Assembly (NCBI RefSeq): GCF_000515415.1
Contig: NZ_KI911783.1
Span: forward strand, 1,974,392-2,038,391
DNA length: 64,000 bases
Reading direction: 5' to 3'
From: Bradyrhizobium sp. WSM1417
GTDB taxonomy: Bacteria > Pseudomonadota > Alphaproteobacteria > Rhizobiales > Xanthobacteraceae
Part shown: positions 54,937 through 64,000 of the stretch, piece after piece
How the letters are laid out: every line of letters begins with the position of its first letter
Numbering within the stretch: the stretch's first letter is position 1
The notes under the pieces: generated by a model
What the model was told of the DNA's origin: nothing
Seen by the model: the letters and a program-made list of their open reading frames with translations, nothing else
The model's database searches: none
Made by a program: the position numbers and the translations under genes

Positions 54937-55183
54937 CCAGTCGCGCACCTGGATTCGAATTCGACGCTGACCCGAAATATCCCCTGCAGAATCGAAGTCG
55001 GATCTCGATCGGCACGGTTGTACCTGCCTGTCGTCGAAACTCGTGGAGACGAACGCCTTTTGAGGCGAATGAAGTTGCCGCGCGAGTTCACCCGTGAAAC
55101 TATCCCGCGCTTTTCAAGGATTCAGCTGCGCAAGTTAACGGTCAACCCGAGGCGCACAAACGGCGGGGGCTTTTCGTCGGCAG

Positions 55184-57838
55184 ATGCAAGTGCGCAGAAC
55201 GGTGGTCGTTCATACGATTCTCGCGGGTCACATGATCCGGGTACATGCGGCCCGCCGCAACGAAGTCGGCGTGCAGGTGATGACCATGGGCCAGCTTGCC
55301 GCGAGACTCGCCGGCGGCCTTCTTCAACCTGTCGATCTCAACGTCCTCACGGGAGCAATCAGCGACGCGCTTCCGGAAGTCGAGATGGGCGAACTCGAGC
55401 CGATTAAGGGCCTGCCAGGAATGCCGGCGGCCGTCAGCGCCACGTTCGACAAGGCATGGCGCGCCGGAATTGATCTATCGAAGGTCGGCCATCCGCGGAC
55501 CGACGCATTGGCCTCGCTGGAGCAGGCGGTGGTCCAGCGCCTGCCGGCATCGATGAAGCGTCCGCGCGATCTGGTGGAGATGGCCCTGCTGCGGATCGGG
55601 CATGCGCCGTCCGTGATCGGTCCTCTGGAAATCCAGGGCCACAGCGAGATGTCGCCGTGCTGGCGGCCGCTTCTGATCGCGCTCGCAGAGACCATTCCGG
55701 TTTCGTGGAATGCCGGCCCGAGGCATGTTCCGGACTGGCTGAAGGGCACGAAAGTCGAGGTGGTGAGGGCGCCGGCGACCGAGCCGCAGCCGCAGGTGTT
55801 CTCATGCGCAAATCAGCTTCATGAGGTCGGTGAGGCTTTCCGCTGGACGAGGGCGCTGCTGGCCAAGGGTGTACCGGCATCCGATATCGCCATCGTGGCG
55901 GCCAGCCCGGGCGACTACGACGATCACGTGTTCTCAACCGCGCGCGACGCCAATTCTCCTATCCATTTCGTGCATGGCGTGAAGGCTCTCACTACCGCTG
56001 ATGGCCAGGCTGCCGCAGCTCTTGCCGAGGTGCTGACGAAGGGGCTGTCTCAGGAACGGGTGCGCCGCCTGCTGTCTCTGCTGCAGAGAGGGCCGTTGCG
56101 CGATTTGTCGGTGCGGTGGATGCGACTTCTTCCCGCCGACGCTCCGCTGACCTCGGCCGAGCGGTGGGAGAGAGTGTTGAGCCAGGCGGACGACGCCGAC
56201 TGGCCGGATGGCAAGAACCGGACTGCTGACGTGATGGAGGTGATCCGCTTGCTGGACCGGAGCCTCGAGGCGGCGGAGCTGGCGGGCGAAACCTTGCTGG
56301 GCGGGGTTCAACGGTCCCTTTGGCGCCGGGCCCTACGGGACGGGCCGGCGCAGGCCTTACCGGTCACCTTGACCGGGTTGCGCATCGAAGACGGCATCGA
56401 GCCCGCCGCGAACGTGATCTGGACGTCGGCCATCGCGCTTGCCTCTTCGCCACGACCGCACGTCTGGCTGCTGGGGCTGAATGCCGGCCGATGGCCCCGG
56501 CGTATCTCCGAGGACCGACTCATTCCGGATCACGTGCTTCCGATCGAGCAGCTCGATCCTCTGCCGGTTGCGGACGGCGACAAGCGGGATATCACGACCA
56601 TCGTGAGCACGGCGCAAAGCGTCGCGATTTCATTCAGCCGGCGGGATGCGGAAGGCCGCATGCTCGGGCGCTCACCGCTGATCTCCGATATTCCTAATCC
56701 GGAAATCTACCTCGACCGTGCCGGCACGCCCCAGCATGCCTTTAGCGAATCCGACCGTCTTCTGGCCCGTCCCTCCGAGTTCTCGAGCCTGCCGATCGCG
56801 GTCTCCGGACTGGCATGCTGGCGCGACTGGCACCGCAACGAGATCACGACGCACGACGGCTTGATCGCGCCGGCGCATGCGCGGCTGATCAAATTGCTCG
56901 AGCGGCCCCTGTCGGCGACCTCGCTGAAGATCCTTCTGCGGGATCCGATCCGCTTCGTCTGGCGCTATGGTCTGGGGTGGAAGGCTCCCGAGGACGCGGA
57001 CGAGCCTCTGACCTTGGATCCGAGCGCGTTCGGGACGTTCGTCCATGCTGTGCTCCGCGATGCCGTGGAGCAGTTGGAGGGCGACGGAGGGCTCGCCGGC
57101 GCCGACCATGGACGGATCGAAGCCGCGCTTGCCGATGCACGCGAGCGCGCTGTCGCCCTGTGGGAGAATGTCCAACCGGTGCCGCCGGACGTGATCTGGC
57201 GCAGCACCACAGCGCGCGGGCATGCGCTTGCGGCCGCCGTGCTGGCATGCGGCCTGGAACCGCTGCGCGAGCAGAAGACCTGGTGCGAAATACCATTCGG
57301 TAAGGCCGACCCGAAGGACAATGGTCGCGATCTGCCCTGGTCGCTGGGCGCGTCGGTCGAGATTCCCGGGACCGGTCTGTTGATCGAAGGACAGATCGAC
57401 CGGCTCGATCTTGCAGGGGACAGGTCAGGGGCACGCGTCATCGACTACAAGACCGGGAAGATCGGCAAGAAGATGGACGAGGTGGTGATCAAGGGCGGCG
57501 CTGAGCTGCAGCGGTGCCTCTATGCGTTCGCCGTCAAGACGCTGCTCGGCGGCGGCATCGCGATCGAAGCTTCGCTTCTCTATCCGAACGCACCCGAGGG
57601 CGATCAGGCGCTGTTTCCGCTCGCGGACCTTGACGGGGCGCTGGCAAAAGTGTCGTCGGCGGCGGTTGCCTCGCGTAACGCGCTGCTCGCCGGCATGGCG
57701 CCTCCGGGCGAAGACGCCGAAAGCGACTACAACGATCACGCCTTCGCGCTACCGGCCAGCGCCGGATATCTGCCGCGCAAGCTGCCTGTCGCGCTGACCG
57801 CGCTAGGTCCGGCCGCTGCGGTGTGGGAGCAGCCATGA
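55184..57838 (+). CDS. AddB/RecB-like nuclease with PD-(D/E)XK domain
   Basis: 884 residues. The C-terminal quarter is a RecB-type nuclease: FGTFVHAVLRDAVEQLE, LLIEGQIDRLDLAG (Asp), VIDYKTGKIGKKMD (Asp-Tyr-Lys). Upstream parts resemble the inactivated UvrD-like core of AddB (GDYDDHVFSTARDANSPIHFVHG, WLLGLNAGRWPRRI, DPIRFVWRYGLGW). No complete Walker A and no clear iron-sulfur cysteine set was seen. Starts ATG 55184 or GTG 55190. Its stop overlaps the start of the next gene (ATGA), so the two form an AddAB-like complex (inference). Confidence 0.8.
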   Translation: MQVRRTVVVHTILAGHMIRVHAARRNEVGVQVMTMGQLAARLAGGLLQPVDLNVLTGAISDALPEVEMGELEPIKGLPGMPAAVSATFDKAWRAGIDLSKVGHPRTDALASLEQAVVQRLPASMKRPRDLVEMALLRIGHAPSVIGPLEIQGHSEMSPCWRPLLIALAETIPVSWNAGPRHVPDWLKGTKVEVVRAPATEPQPQVFSCANQLHEVGEAFRWTRALLAKGVPASDIAIVAASPGDYDDHVFSTARDANSPIHFVHGVKALTTADGQAAAALAEVLTKGLSQERVRRLLSLLQRGPLRDLSVRWMRLLPADAPLTSAERWERVLSQADDADWPDGKNRTADVMEVIRLLDRSLEAAELAGETLLGGVQRSLWRRALRDGPAQALPVTLTGLRIEDGIEPAANVIWTSAIALASSPRPHVWLLGLNAGRWPRRISEDRLIPDHVLPIEQLDPLPVADGDKRDITTIVSTAQSVAISFSRRDAEGRMLGRSPLISDIPNPEIYLDRAGTPQHAFSESDRLLARPSEFSSLPIAVSGLACWRDWHRNEITTHDGLIAPAHARLIKLLERPLSATSLKILLRDPIRFVWRYGLGWKAPEDADEPLTLDPSAFGTFVHAVLRDAVEQLEGDGGLAGADHGRIEAALADARERAVALWENVQPVPPDVIWRSTTARGHALAAAVLACGLEPLREQKTWCEIPFGKADPKDNGRDLPWSLGASVEIPGTGLLIEGQIDRLDLAGDRSGARVIDYKTGKIGKKMDEVVIKGGAELQRCLYAFAVKTLLGGGIAIEASLLYPNAPEGDQALFPLADLDGALAKVSSAAVASRNALLAGMAPPGEDAESDYNDHAFALPASAGYLPRKLPVALTALGPAAAVWEQP

Positions 57839-60800
57839 AGATCCCGGATCTCGCGGCACGGCTGACTGCGCTGACGGCCATCGACCGAACGCTCCTGGTC
57901 GAGGCAGGTGCCGGATCCGGCAAGACGTCGGTGATGGCCGGCCGTGTCGCCGTGCTGTTCGCAAGCGGCGTCGCCCCGAAGCACGTCGCGGCGATCACGT
58001 TCACCGAATTCGCCGCGAGCGAACTCCGCCTTCGGATCGAGAAGTTCACGATGGAGCTGTCCAGGGGCGAGGTGCCCCGCGATCTGGCCCAAGCGTTTCC
58101 GAAGGGGGTTCCGGAGAAGGAGAAGGCAAATGTTTATCGCGCCTACCAGTCCTTCGACCAACTCACCTGCAGCACCATCCATGGGTTTGCGCAGGCGCTG
58201 ATAAAGCCCTATCCGGCCGAGGCGGGAATCGATCCCGGGGCCGACATCGTCGATCCCTCCGAGGCGGACCTGGCCTTCAAGGAACGGTACGATTCCTGGC
58301 TGAAGGAGCGGCTTTCGGGCGATGTCGCCGACGGCTTGGTCGCTCAGATCATCCTCGCAAGCGAGTCCGCCGGACTGGGGCTCGTTGAGGAGGTCGCCCA
58401 ATTCCTGCGCAAGAACCGTGACGCCCGCTGTGTGCCGGCCGCATGGTCCCCTCGTACCATGGCGGACTTCGCAGAGGCGGTGGAGCAATTCGAAGCTGAG
58501 CTTGGTGGTTATGCCTACCGCGAAGAGAACACGGCGCTCAGATGTCGGGCGATGCGGGTTCTCGCCGATATTCTCAGCGGCCATGGTCTGGCTGAGTCCG
58601 CGCCGAGCAACGCCGCCTTGATCGCTGCGCTCGACGTTGAACGCGACGAGAGCTGCTTTACCCAGGCGGGCGGGCGAAGAGCGCTGCAGACCAAGACGAA
58701 GTGGCAAGACGCCGCAGCCAAGGCGGGCCAGTCGAAGCCCGCGGGAGTGGCGGCATTCGACGCGATCCAGCCGCGGTATCAGGCTTGTCACGACGCCTTG
58801 GAGGCGTTGCTCGGCGCCGTCGCCGGCGAACTGCTGTCGCGGCTGTGCGAAGAGGCACGGAGCCTTCTGGAGGAATGGCGCGACTACAAGAGGGGTGCGG
58901 CGCTCCTGGATTTCGACGATCTGCTGCACAACGCGCGCGACCTGCTGCGCGACCATGGCGCAGTGAGGCAGGCGCTGTCGCAGCGTTTCCGGCACGTCAT
59001 GGTCGACGAATTCCAGGACACCGATCCGCTGCAGACGGAGATCCTGTGGCTGATCTGCGGAGATGATTGCGTGGGAGGCGGTGCCTTGGCACGTCCGCTT
59101 CGCCCCGGCAGCCTCTTCATGGTTGGTGATCCCAAACAGGCGATCTATCGTTTCCGTGGCGCCGACGTAAACGCCTACATCGCTGCACGGTCGGCCGTTG
59201 ATGCTCGCTCGCAGATCAAGATCACCGCAAACTTCCGCTCGGTCGAGCCGATCCTCGCCTTCGTCAATGCGCGATTCGAGGCGGTGCTATCGGCGGCCGG
59301 GCAGCCCGGGTTCTCCGAATTATCCCCGATCCATTCCGCGATCGCAGACAAACCCGGCGTGCGCGCACTCGACGTCGTGGTCGAAGGCGAAAAACCCAAG
59401 GCCGCCGCGATCCGCGACGCCGAGGCGGGCGTGGTCGCCGACTTGTGCGACAGGTTGGTCGGCAATCTGGAGGTCCGCGATCAACACACGGGAGAGATGA
59501 GGCCGTGTCGGTTCGGCGACATTGCCCTGTTGGCGCCCGTCGGCACCGAGCTCTGGCGCTTCGAGGAGGCGCTGGAAGATCTCGCAATCCCGGTCTCGAC
59601 CCAGGCAGGCAAGGGTTTCTTTCGGCGGCAGGAGATCCAGGATCTGATCGGGCTGACCCGCACTCTCGCCGATCCCCGCGACACGCTCGCCTTCGGCGCG
59701 GTGCTGCGTGGACCGCTGGTCGGGCTCTCCGAAACCGAACTGCTTGACATCTCGGAAGCGCTACCGGCCGACCCGGCACGGCAAGGGCTGCCGATGCTCA
59801 CGATCCGGACCGATCCGGCGAGCGTGGCCCACGTCCTCGCCAAGGACGTTCTGACGAAGCTATCGTCGCTGCGCAAGCGGGTGCGTACCACGACGCCCTA
59901 CGCGCTCCTCGCCGACGCGGTCGCGGCCCTCCATGTCCGCGCGCAGATACGGCAGCGGTTCAAGGCCGGTGCCGAACGGGCAGTCGCCAACGTCGATCTC
60001 TTCCTCGACATGGCGCGGGCCTATGACGTCCGCGGTCTGCGGGCCTTTGCGAGCGACATGCGCGCGAACTGGGAGGAGGCGGTCCGCCAGGTCGAGGGCC
60101 GGCCCGACGCCGAGCAGGAAGCGGTCTCGCTGATCACCGTTCATGCGGCCAAAGGCCTCGAATGGCCGGTCGTCATCCCGATCAACATGACCGGCGCGCC
60201 TAAGGCCGACTCGGGCCTGGTGCAGGATCGCTCGAAACATCTGTTTTCGATTCCGATCTTCGGCGCCTGCCCGACCGGCCATGCCGATATCGAGGCTCGC
60301 GCGGAAGAGGAGCAGCGGCGCGAGCGCGTACGCCTGTGGTACGTGGCCGCGACCCGGGCCCGCGACCTGCTGATCCTGCCCAGGCACTCCGCCGACCTGT
60401 CGGACAAGTGCTGGGCGAAGCTCGTCGATTTGGGCCTCGCTGGTCTTCCGGCGATGAACCCGAAGGATGTCGGCACCGCGAAGGACAGGAACGTCGCGCC
60501 GCGAGAGAACGGGCAGACCCGCGAGACCTTCGCTGCCGAGGCGACCGCTATCTTCGACGCGCGGAAGACCGTAGTCTGGCGTCGCCCAAGCCGGAGCGAA
60601 CTCGATCAGGTGGACGAGCCGGAAGCGAAGATCGAAACTGGCGACATTCCAGAAACCGGCACTATGGAGCCTGCTGCCGTTCTCGGCAGTTCGACCCGCG
60701 GCACCATCCTCCACAAGCTGATGGAGCAGGTGCTGACCGGAGAAGCCTCCGACGCGAGGACGGACCTTGAAACGCGGGCTGCGGAATTGATCAGGCAGAT

Positions 60801-61167
60801 GGGGCAGGAACCGGCGGCGGATCCGAAGTTCGGCATCAGCGCCGTCGAACTCGCCGCCACGGTGCTGCGGACGCTCGCTCTTCCAGACGTTCTGACGTTG
60901 CGACCGCGACTCGTCCCCGAGCTCCCGCTGTTCGGAAGCCAGACCCACGAAGGCAGCGAGGTCCTGCTCTCCGGACAGGTTGACGCCATCGCGTTCGACG
61001 ACGCCGGCGCCATCGACGCCGTCGTCGATTGGAAGAGCGACGTGGATCCGGACGCCTCGAGCATTGGTCACTACAGGCAGCAGATCGCGGACTATCGGAA
61101 GCAGACCAAGGCCAAGCGGGCACTGCTGGTCTTCATGACCACCGGGCAGGTCGTCGAACCCGATTAA
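57835..61167 (+). CDS. AddA/UvrD-like helicase-nuclease
   Basis: 1110 residues. Superfamily 1 motifs: I LLVEAGAGSGKTSVMAGR (Walker A), II VMVDEFQDTDPLQTEIL, III GDPKQAIYRFRGADV, V ITVHAAKGLEWPVV, VI LWYVAATRARDLLIL. A C-terminal RecB-type nuclease follows (LLSGQVDAIAFDDAGAIDAVVDWKSDVDP, HYRQQIADYRKQ). Helicase and nuclease parts both look intact. The ATG at 57835 overlaps the stop of the AddB-like gene. It probably acts as a DNA end-processing partner; its place behind Shango suggests a defence role rather than the housekeeping AddAB. Confidence 0.86.
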   Translation: MKIPDLAARLTALTAIDRTLLVEAGAGSGKTSVMAGRVAVLFASGVAPKHVAAITFTEFAASELRLRIEKFTMELSRGEVPRDLAQAFPKGVPEKEKANVYRAYQSFDQLTCSTIHGFAQALIKPYPAEAGIDPGADIVDPSEADLAFKERYDSWLKERLSGDVADGLVAQIILASESAGLGLVEEVAQFLRKNRDARCVPAAWSPRTMADFAEAVEQFEAELGGYAYREENTALRCRAMRVLADILSGHGLAESAPSNAALIAALDVERDESCFTQAGGRRALQTKTKWQDAAAKAGQSKPAGVAAFDAIQPRYQACHDALEALLGAVAGELLSRLCEEARSLLEEWRDYKRGAALLDFDDLLHNARDLLRDHGAVRQALSQRFRHVMVDEFQDTDPLQTEILWLICGDDCVGGGALARPLRPGSLFMVGDPKQAIYRFRGADVNAYIAARSAVDARSQIKITANFRSVEPILAFVNARFEAVLSAAGQPGFSELSPIHSAIADKPGVRALDVVVEGEKPKAAAIRDAEAGVVADLCDRLVGNLEVRDQHTGEMRPCRFGDIALLAPVGTELWRFEEALEDLAIPVSTQAGKGFFRRQEIQDLIGLTRTLADPRDTLAFGAVLRGPLVGLSETELLDISEALPADPARQGLPMLTIRTDPASVAHVLAKDVLTKLSSLRKRVRTTTPYALLADAVAALHVRAQIRQRFKAGAERAVANVDLFLDMARAYDVRGLRAFASDMRANWEEAVRQVEGRPDAEQEAVSLITVHAAKGLEWPVVIPINMTGAPKADSGLVQDRSKHLFSIPIFGACPTGHADIEARAEEEQRRERVRLWYVAATRARDLLILPRHSADLSDKCWAKLVDLGLAGLPAMNPKDVGTAKDRNVAPRENGQTRETFAAEATAIFDARKTVVWRRPSRSELDQVDEPEAKIETGDIPETGTMEPAAVLGSSTRGTILHKLMEQVLTGEASDARTDLETRAAELIRQMGQEPAADPKFGISAVELAATVLRTLALPDVLTLRPRLVPELPLFGSQTHEGSEVLLSGQVDAIAFDDAGAIDAVVDWKSDVDPDASSIGHYRQQIADYRKQTKAKRALLVFMTTGQVVEPD

Positions 61168-61209
61168 GCAACCAGGGTTGCTGAAGCTGAGGCGCTTCGA
61201 AGCGACGCC
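61167..61209. terminator. Hairpins between convergent operons
   Basis: A 7-bp inverted repeat (61167-61173 with 61176-61182) begins at the AddA-like stop, followed by a 12-bp perfect palindrome CGCTTCGAAGCG (61193-61204). The two convergent operons end here, so a bidirectional terminator is plausible, but no T-run is present. Confidence 0.35.
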
Positions 61210-61249
61210 AGAGATTAGTCGCGGCTGAGAACTGATCTCGAAGGCAGGC

Positions 61250-62677
61250 TTAGCCGGGCGGTTGGTCCCCGACGTAAAATTGCTTCGTTTTTAGGTGCGA
61301 AGCCAAATTCTTCGGCCTATAGGCACCCCGTTCGTAGTAATGCTGCACGCCGTCCTTCGCGGCGAAGCGCTCAAGCACCGTCGGATGAAGGACGGCTTCG
61401 CTCTGCACTTCACGTAAACCTTCGGTCCACTTGATGCGCCCCCGCAAGTGACCAGGTTCGCGCTCGTCGTGCTGCGGACCAAGGGGGTCCGGATTCAGGT
61501 TCAGGTATCTATCATCTACCTTGATCCCGAAGCCGTTCGGGGTTGTCCCGTCCGGAAGGTTCTTGGCCGCATGCGCCATCCAACCCAGCGAGATGTCGGA
61601 GAGGCGGGCTTCGTTTTCCGGATAGCTACCTCCGACATCGGAATGGTTGCCGGCAAACCAGACCTGCTGCAGCCAATCCGGATATTCCTCGGGACGCTCC
61701 GGACCCTTGTTGTGCGAACCGCCCCAAGGAACCCGCGCGAAGTCAGCCCGGTTTTCGTCGATGGACATGGCGTGGCGCGCGTACCACACAGCATTGTTCA
61801 GGTGCAGGTCATAGAATTTCATCTTCGGCGAGGCGAGGTGCAATGTCTGCCAAAACGTATAGCCGGGGAGGTCTACGGCGGACTTCACGTGCGTGGCGAC
61901 GTAGCCTATTCCCGCGGCAACTGCCGCGAGCCCGGCCGCCCATAGGAAGGTCGGCAGGAACGGGAACAGGAAAAATGACTGTGCAAAGCTTAAGGCGGCG
62001 ATGACGCCGGCGGCGCCAGCTACCAGAGCGGCGGAGAGGACGTAGCTGCCGAGCGATGCGACCGTGTCGAACACCCCGACGAAGAACGGAACGGCATTGG
62101 CAGCGCCGGCGGCGTCGCTGCCATATTGCTGGCGAAAGTGCGTTGCCAGCGCCTCGCGTTGAGGCAGGTACTCAGCGTCTTTCGGCGAACTGACGTGCTG
62201 GTACACCTTCTTTACGGCCTCGCGTGCGATGCGGGTGGTCGTGCCGACATCGCGCCGCAACGGTGAGCCGTCGGACATCGTCGTCGGTACGCCGCACTGG
62301 CCAAGCACGGCGGCAAGACAGCGGACTGTGTAGGCGCCTCGGCTGAACCCGAAGAGAAAGATCCGGTCGCCCGGCTCCCACATCCGGATGATGGCGGCAT
62401 AGCAGTCGATGATGTTGGTGGTGATGCCGAGGCCGGTCGCCTGGCTGGCCACATTGTGCAGCCAGCGGTAGGCGCGCGTGACGAATAGCGCGCCGCCCGG
62501 CGGTTGGGAGCCGAGGCCGGCGTCGTAAAAGGCGAGCTGTTCCCGCGGGTCGATCGCTGTGTCGGGGCCACAGCGCGTCGCCCGATACAGCTTGTAGACA
62601 TTGGAGCGGTTCTCGTCCGGACGCAGGCCGCCGGCCTGGCCGGTGCCGTCGGAGAAGATCAGGATGTTCTTGGGCAT
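61250..62677 (-). CDS. DUF2235-family alpha/beta hydrolase (Tle1-like phospholipase domain) in CBASS operon
   Basis: 475 residues. N-terminal NILIFSDGTGQAGG and the nucleophile elbow GFSRGAYTVRCLA (Ser112), with FFVGVFDTVASLG carrying a conserved Asp and a late WFAGNHSDVGGSYPE (His/Asp) complete the DUF2235 set. Two hydrophobic segments (about residues 215-260) are inserted, so it may be membrane-associated. DUF2235 domains are best known as phospholipase effectors of type VI secretion. Here it starts 14 bases after the patatin gene of the CBASS operon, so it may be a second lipase effector or an accessory (inference). Complete. Confidence 0.82.
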   Translation of the reverse strand: MPKNILIFSDGTGQAGGLRPDENRSNVYKLYRATRCGPDTAIDPREQLAFYDAGLGSQPPGGALFVTRAYRWLHNVASQATGLGITTNIIDCYAAIIRMWEPGDRIFLFGFSRGAYTVRCLAAVLGQCGVPTTMSDGSPLRRDVGTTTRIAREAVKKVYQHVSSPKDAEYLPQREALATHFRQQYGSDAAGAANAVPFFVGVFDTVASLGSYVLSAALVAGAAGVIAALSFAQSFFLFPFLPTFLWAAGLAAVAAGIGYVATHVKSAVDLPGYTFWQTLHLASPKMKFYDLHLNNAVWYARHAMSIDENRADFARVPWGGSHNKGPERPEEYPDWLQQVWFAGNHSDVGGSYPENEARLSDISLGWMAHAAKNLPDGTTPNGFGIKVDDRYLNLNPDPLGPQHDEREPGHLRGRIKWTEGLREVQSEAVLHPTVLERFAAKDGVQHYYERGAYRPKNLASHLKTKQFYVGDQPPG

Positions 62678-62691
62678 GGCGTCCTCGCCGG

Positions 62692-63684
62692 TCAGAGTGA
62701 ATGGAAGGGAACGAAGGGCTCGGCCTCCCGGTCGAAGAAGTGGCGCCGGAGCTCGGGCAGTTGTTCGCGGGCCTCGGTGAACCCGCGGTTCTTCATCTCG
62801 GCGATGCGTTCTGCGTCATCCATCGTGTAGCGGCCGGCGGGCGCGGTTTGGTCGATGCGCCAGATCGCGCGGTGGTCATGGCCGTCGCCGGTAACGATCT
62901 TGGCCGTCCCGAGCGCGCTATGCGACTGGCCCGCCATGAACAGGCGCGCGATCGAGGATGCCATCGGAAGCTTGCCCTTCCACCGCGGCGGTGCCTTCAC
63001 GTCGTTGATGGTGCCGATGCTGAGGATCTTCAGCCTGTCCGCCGGCCAGTTCAGCATCCCGACGGCCTCGATCGTCGCGACGCCGATCGGGTTGTTCGCC
63101 CAGACGCCGCCATCGACGAGTTCGATCGCGTCGTCCGTCATGTGGGGCTTGAGGAATGTAGGCGCAGCCGCCGTCGCCATCGCCGCATCCAATGCGCGGG
63201 CGCGGTAGTCGGTCTCGAGTCGCCGGTGATGGGCCGTCTTGTAGATGTACACCCGCTCGAGCATCGGATGCCAAGCCGGGATCACCAGACGGGTGCGGCT
63301 TTCGCCGAGCCGGCGCTCGCCGAGGATGTCGGCCATGGCGTCGTGCAGTGCCTGCGACGAGTATTTGGTCCCAAACCAGTGCATGGCTCCGCGCAGCCGC
63401 TGCCGAACGAAGTTGCCGACCACCCCGTGCTGTTGATCGAAGATCGCCGGTCCCCGCTCCTCATAGAGCTTCAGGATGTCCTTGGCCGACAGCTCGAGGC
63501 CCAAGGCAATCGCGATGATGCCACCGGTCGATGTGCCGGCGATCAGGTCGAAGTACGACCCGATCGGCGAGCTCAGATGATCTTCCAGCTTGGCCAGGAG
63601 GGCCGCGGGAAACACCCCGCGGATGCCGCCGCCATCGATGGACAAGATCTTGTAGCTGGTCGGTTCTTTGCGGGTCTCAGTCAT
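62692..63684 (-). CDS. capV: CBASS patatin-like phospholipase effector (CapV type)
   Basis: 330 residues. Patatin motifs: oxyanion DGGGIRG (residues 17-23), nucleophile GTSTG (Ser52) and catalytic Asp in VDGGVWANNP (Asp191). In CBASS, CapV is activated by a cyclic nucleotide and degrades membrane phospholipids. The overall order IGSYFDLIAGTSTGGIIAIAL, YSSQALHDAMADILG matches bacterial CapV. ATG 63684 lies inside the end of the E2-like gene (8-base overlap). The CD-NTase that would make the signal is expected further upstream, outside the window. Confidence 0.88.
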   Translation of the reverse strand: MTETRKEPTSYKILSIDGGGIRGVFPAALLAKLEDHLSSPIGSYFDLIAGTSTGGIIAIALGLELSAKDILKLYEERGPAIFDQQHGVVGNFVRQRLRGAMHWFGTKYSSQALHDAMADILGERRLGESRTRLVIPAWHPMLERVYIYKTAHHRRLETDYRARALDAAMATAAAPTFLKPHMTDDAIELVDGGVWANNPIGVATIEAVGMLNWPADRLKILSIGTINDVKAPPRWKGKLPMASSIARLFMAGQSHSALGTAKIVTGDGHDHRAIWRIDQTAPAGRYTMDDAERIAEMKNRGFTEAREQLPELRRHFFDREAEPFVPFHSL

Positions 63685-64000
63685 TGTTCACCTCATCAGA
63701 TTCGGAAGCCTCAGACGGGTGCATGCCGCCGCCTTTCCATTCACCGGAGCCGAGCCAATCCTCGAAGTAGTGCAGCCACAGCACGGTCCATGGCACGATG
63801 GTCTGGTCGATCCGCTTCCAGCGACGCCATTCGGACGTTCCGGGCAGGTAGAGGCAGAGTCGTGTCGGATTCTTGTAGACGTGGGGCAGATCTCGGCCCT
63901 CGGCGAGTTGGTGGAGATCCGGATCGTCGATGAACGTGTACGGCGAAGTGGCTTTCGTCATCTCGATCCGGACGCGGTAAACGCGACTTAGGGGCGATGG
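63677..64000 (-). CDS. CBASS E2-like protein, C-terminal part (5' end outside window)
   Basis: The minus-strand frame is open to the window edge, giving at least 107 residues: RVYRVRIEM, ATSPYTFIDDPDLHQLAEGRDLPHVYKNPTRLCLYLP, then TIVPWTVLWLHYFEDWLGSGEWKGGG. This is the C-terminal half of the E2-like ubiquitin-transfer protein of type II (short) CBASS, which primes the CD-NTase by conjugation. The active-site cysteine is in CLYLP or further upstream; I cannot be sure which. It overlaps capV. ATG 63961 is internal, not the true start. Confidence 0.75.
   Translation of the reverse strand, partial: PSPLSRVYRVRIEMTKATSPYTFIDDPDLHQLAEGRDLPHVYKNPTRLCLYLPGTSEWRRWKRIDQTIVPWTVLWLHYFEDWLGSGEWKGGGMHPSEASESDEVNND

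Noticed and set aside
59860..61071. 403-residue minus-strand open frame opposite the AddA-like gene
   Set aside because: Shadow of the AddA-like gene, which carries all helicase motifs; the same applies to 57736-58995, 52705-54021 and 50326-51381.

Overview
The window looks like a symbiosis island of a Bradyrhizobium-like alphaproteobacterium. It opens with the 3' end of nifH, then nifQ, a nifV'-nifW chimera and fixBCX. It carries sigma54 (-24/-12) promoters, one of them with paired NifA-type upstream sites. The rest is a mosaic of decayed genes and insertion sequences, followed by a long defence island. GC is high except for stretches around 27.5-35 kb, where the DNA is visibly more AT-rich and probably of foreign origin.

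Region by region. 1-6.1 kb: nitrogen-fixation genes (nifH', nifQ, nifV'-nifW, fixB, fixC, fixX). 6.1-12.9 kb: mostly debris, with one unknown CDS after fixX, remnants of RMD1/DUF155 and an SMR exporter, an orphan radical SAM/SPASM gene, and an IS701-family element inserted beside an IS5-like remnant. 13-13.6 kb: a secreted DUF4189 protein behind a textbook NifA/sigma54 promoter. 14-17 kb: remnants (AAA ATPase, LuxR-type regulator, Flp pilin) and one small CDS. 17-25 kb: a GGDEF-EAL protein, a di-haem peroxidase, a membrane protein, a cupredoxin and a Crp/Fnr regulator. 25.2-27 kb: a RES/Xre toxin-antitoxin pair with its operator, and a TrlF remnant. 27.5-34.9 kb: an AT-rich island with an uncharacterised overlapping gene pair (pentapeptide repeats), a frameshifted secreted Cys-repeat protein, a GH25 lysozyme and a secreted trypsin-like protease. 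35.2-36.5 kb: an IS3 element. 36.5-41.6 kb: an unknown gene abutting the IS, a DUF3800 gene, and three tandem paralogous Cys-motif proteins.

42-64 kb is a dense defence island: a complete Wadjet operon (jetABCD); a Shango-type operon (TerB protein, BrxD-like ATPase, Lhr-like helicase) followed on the same strand by an AddB-like/AddA-like helicase-nuclease pair; and, on the opposite strand, the end of a type II CBASS operon (E2-like protein, running off the window, and a patatin phospholipase) that continues into a DUF2235 hydrolase. Genes within each operon overlap by a few bases, which suggests translational coupling. Two perfect palindromes lie in front of the Wadjet block and the divergent paralogue operon and may control both.

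At least seven reading-frame breaks in this window are one- or two-base indels, mostly in short homopolymers. They mark decaying genes or sequence errors; raw reads would tell which. All functional calls are made from sequence motifs and remembered families; no database search was run.
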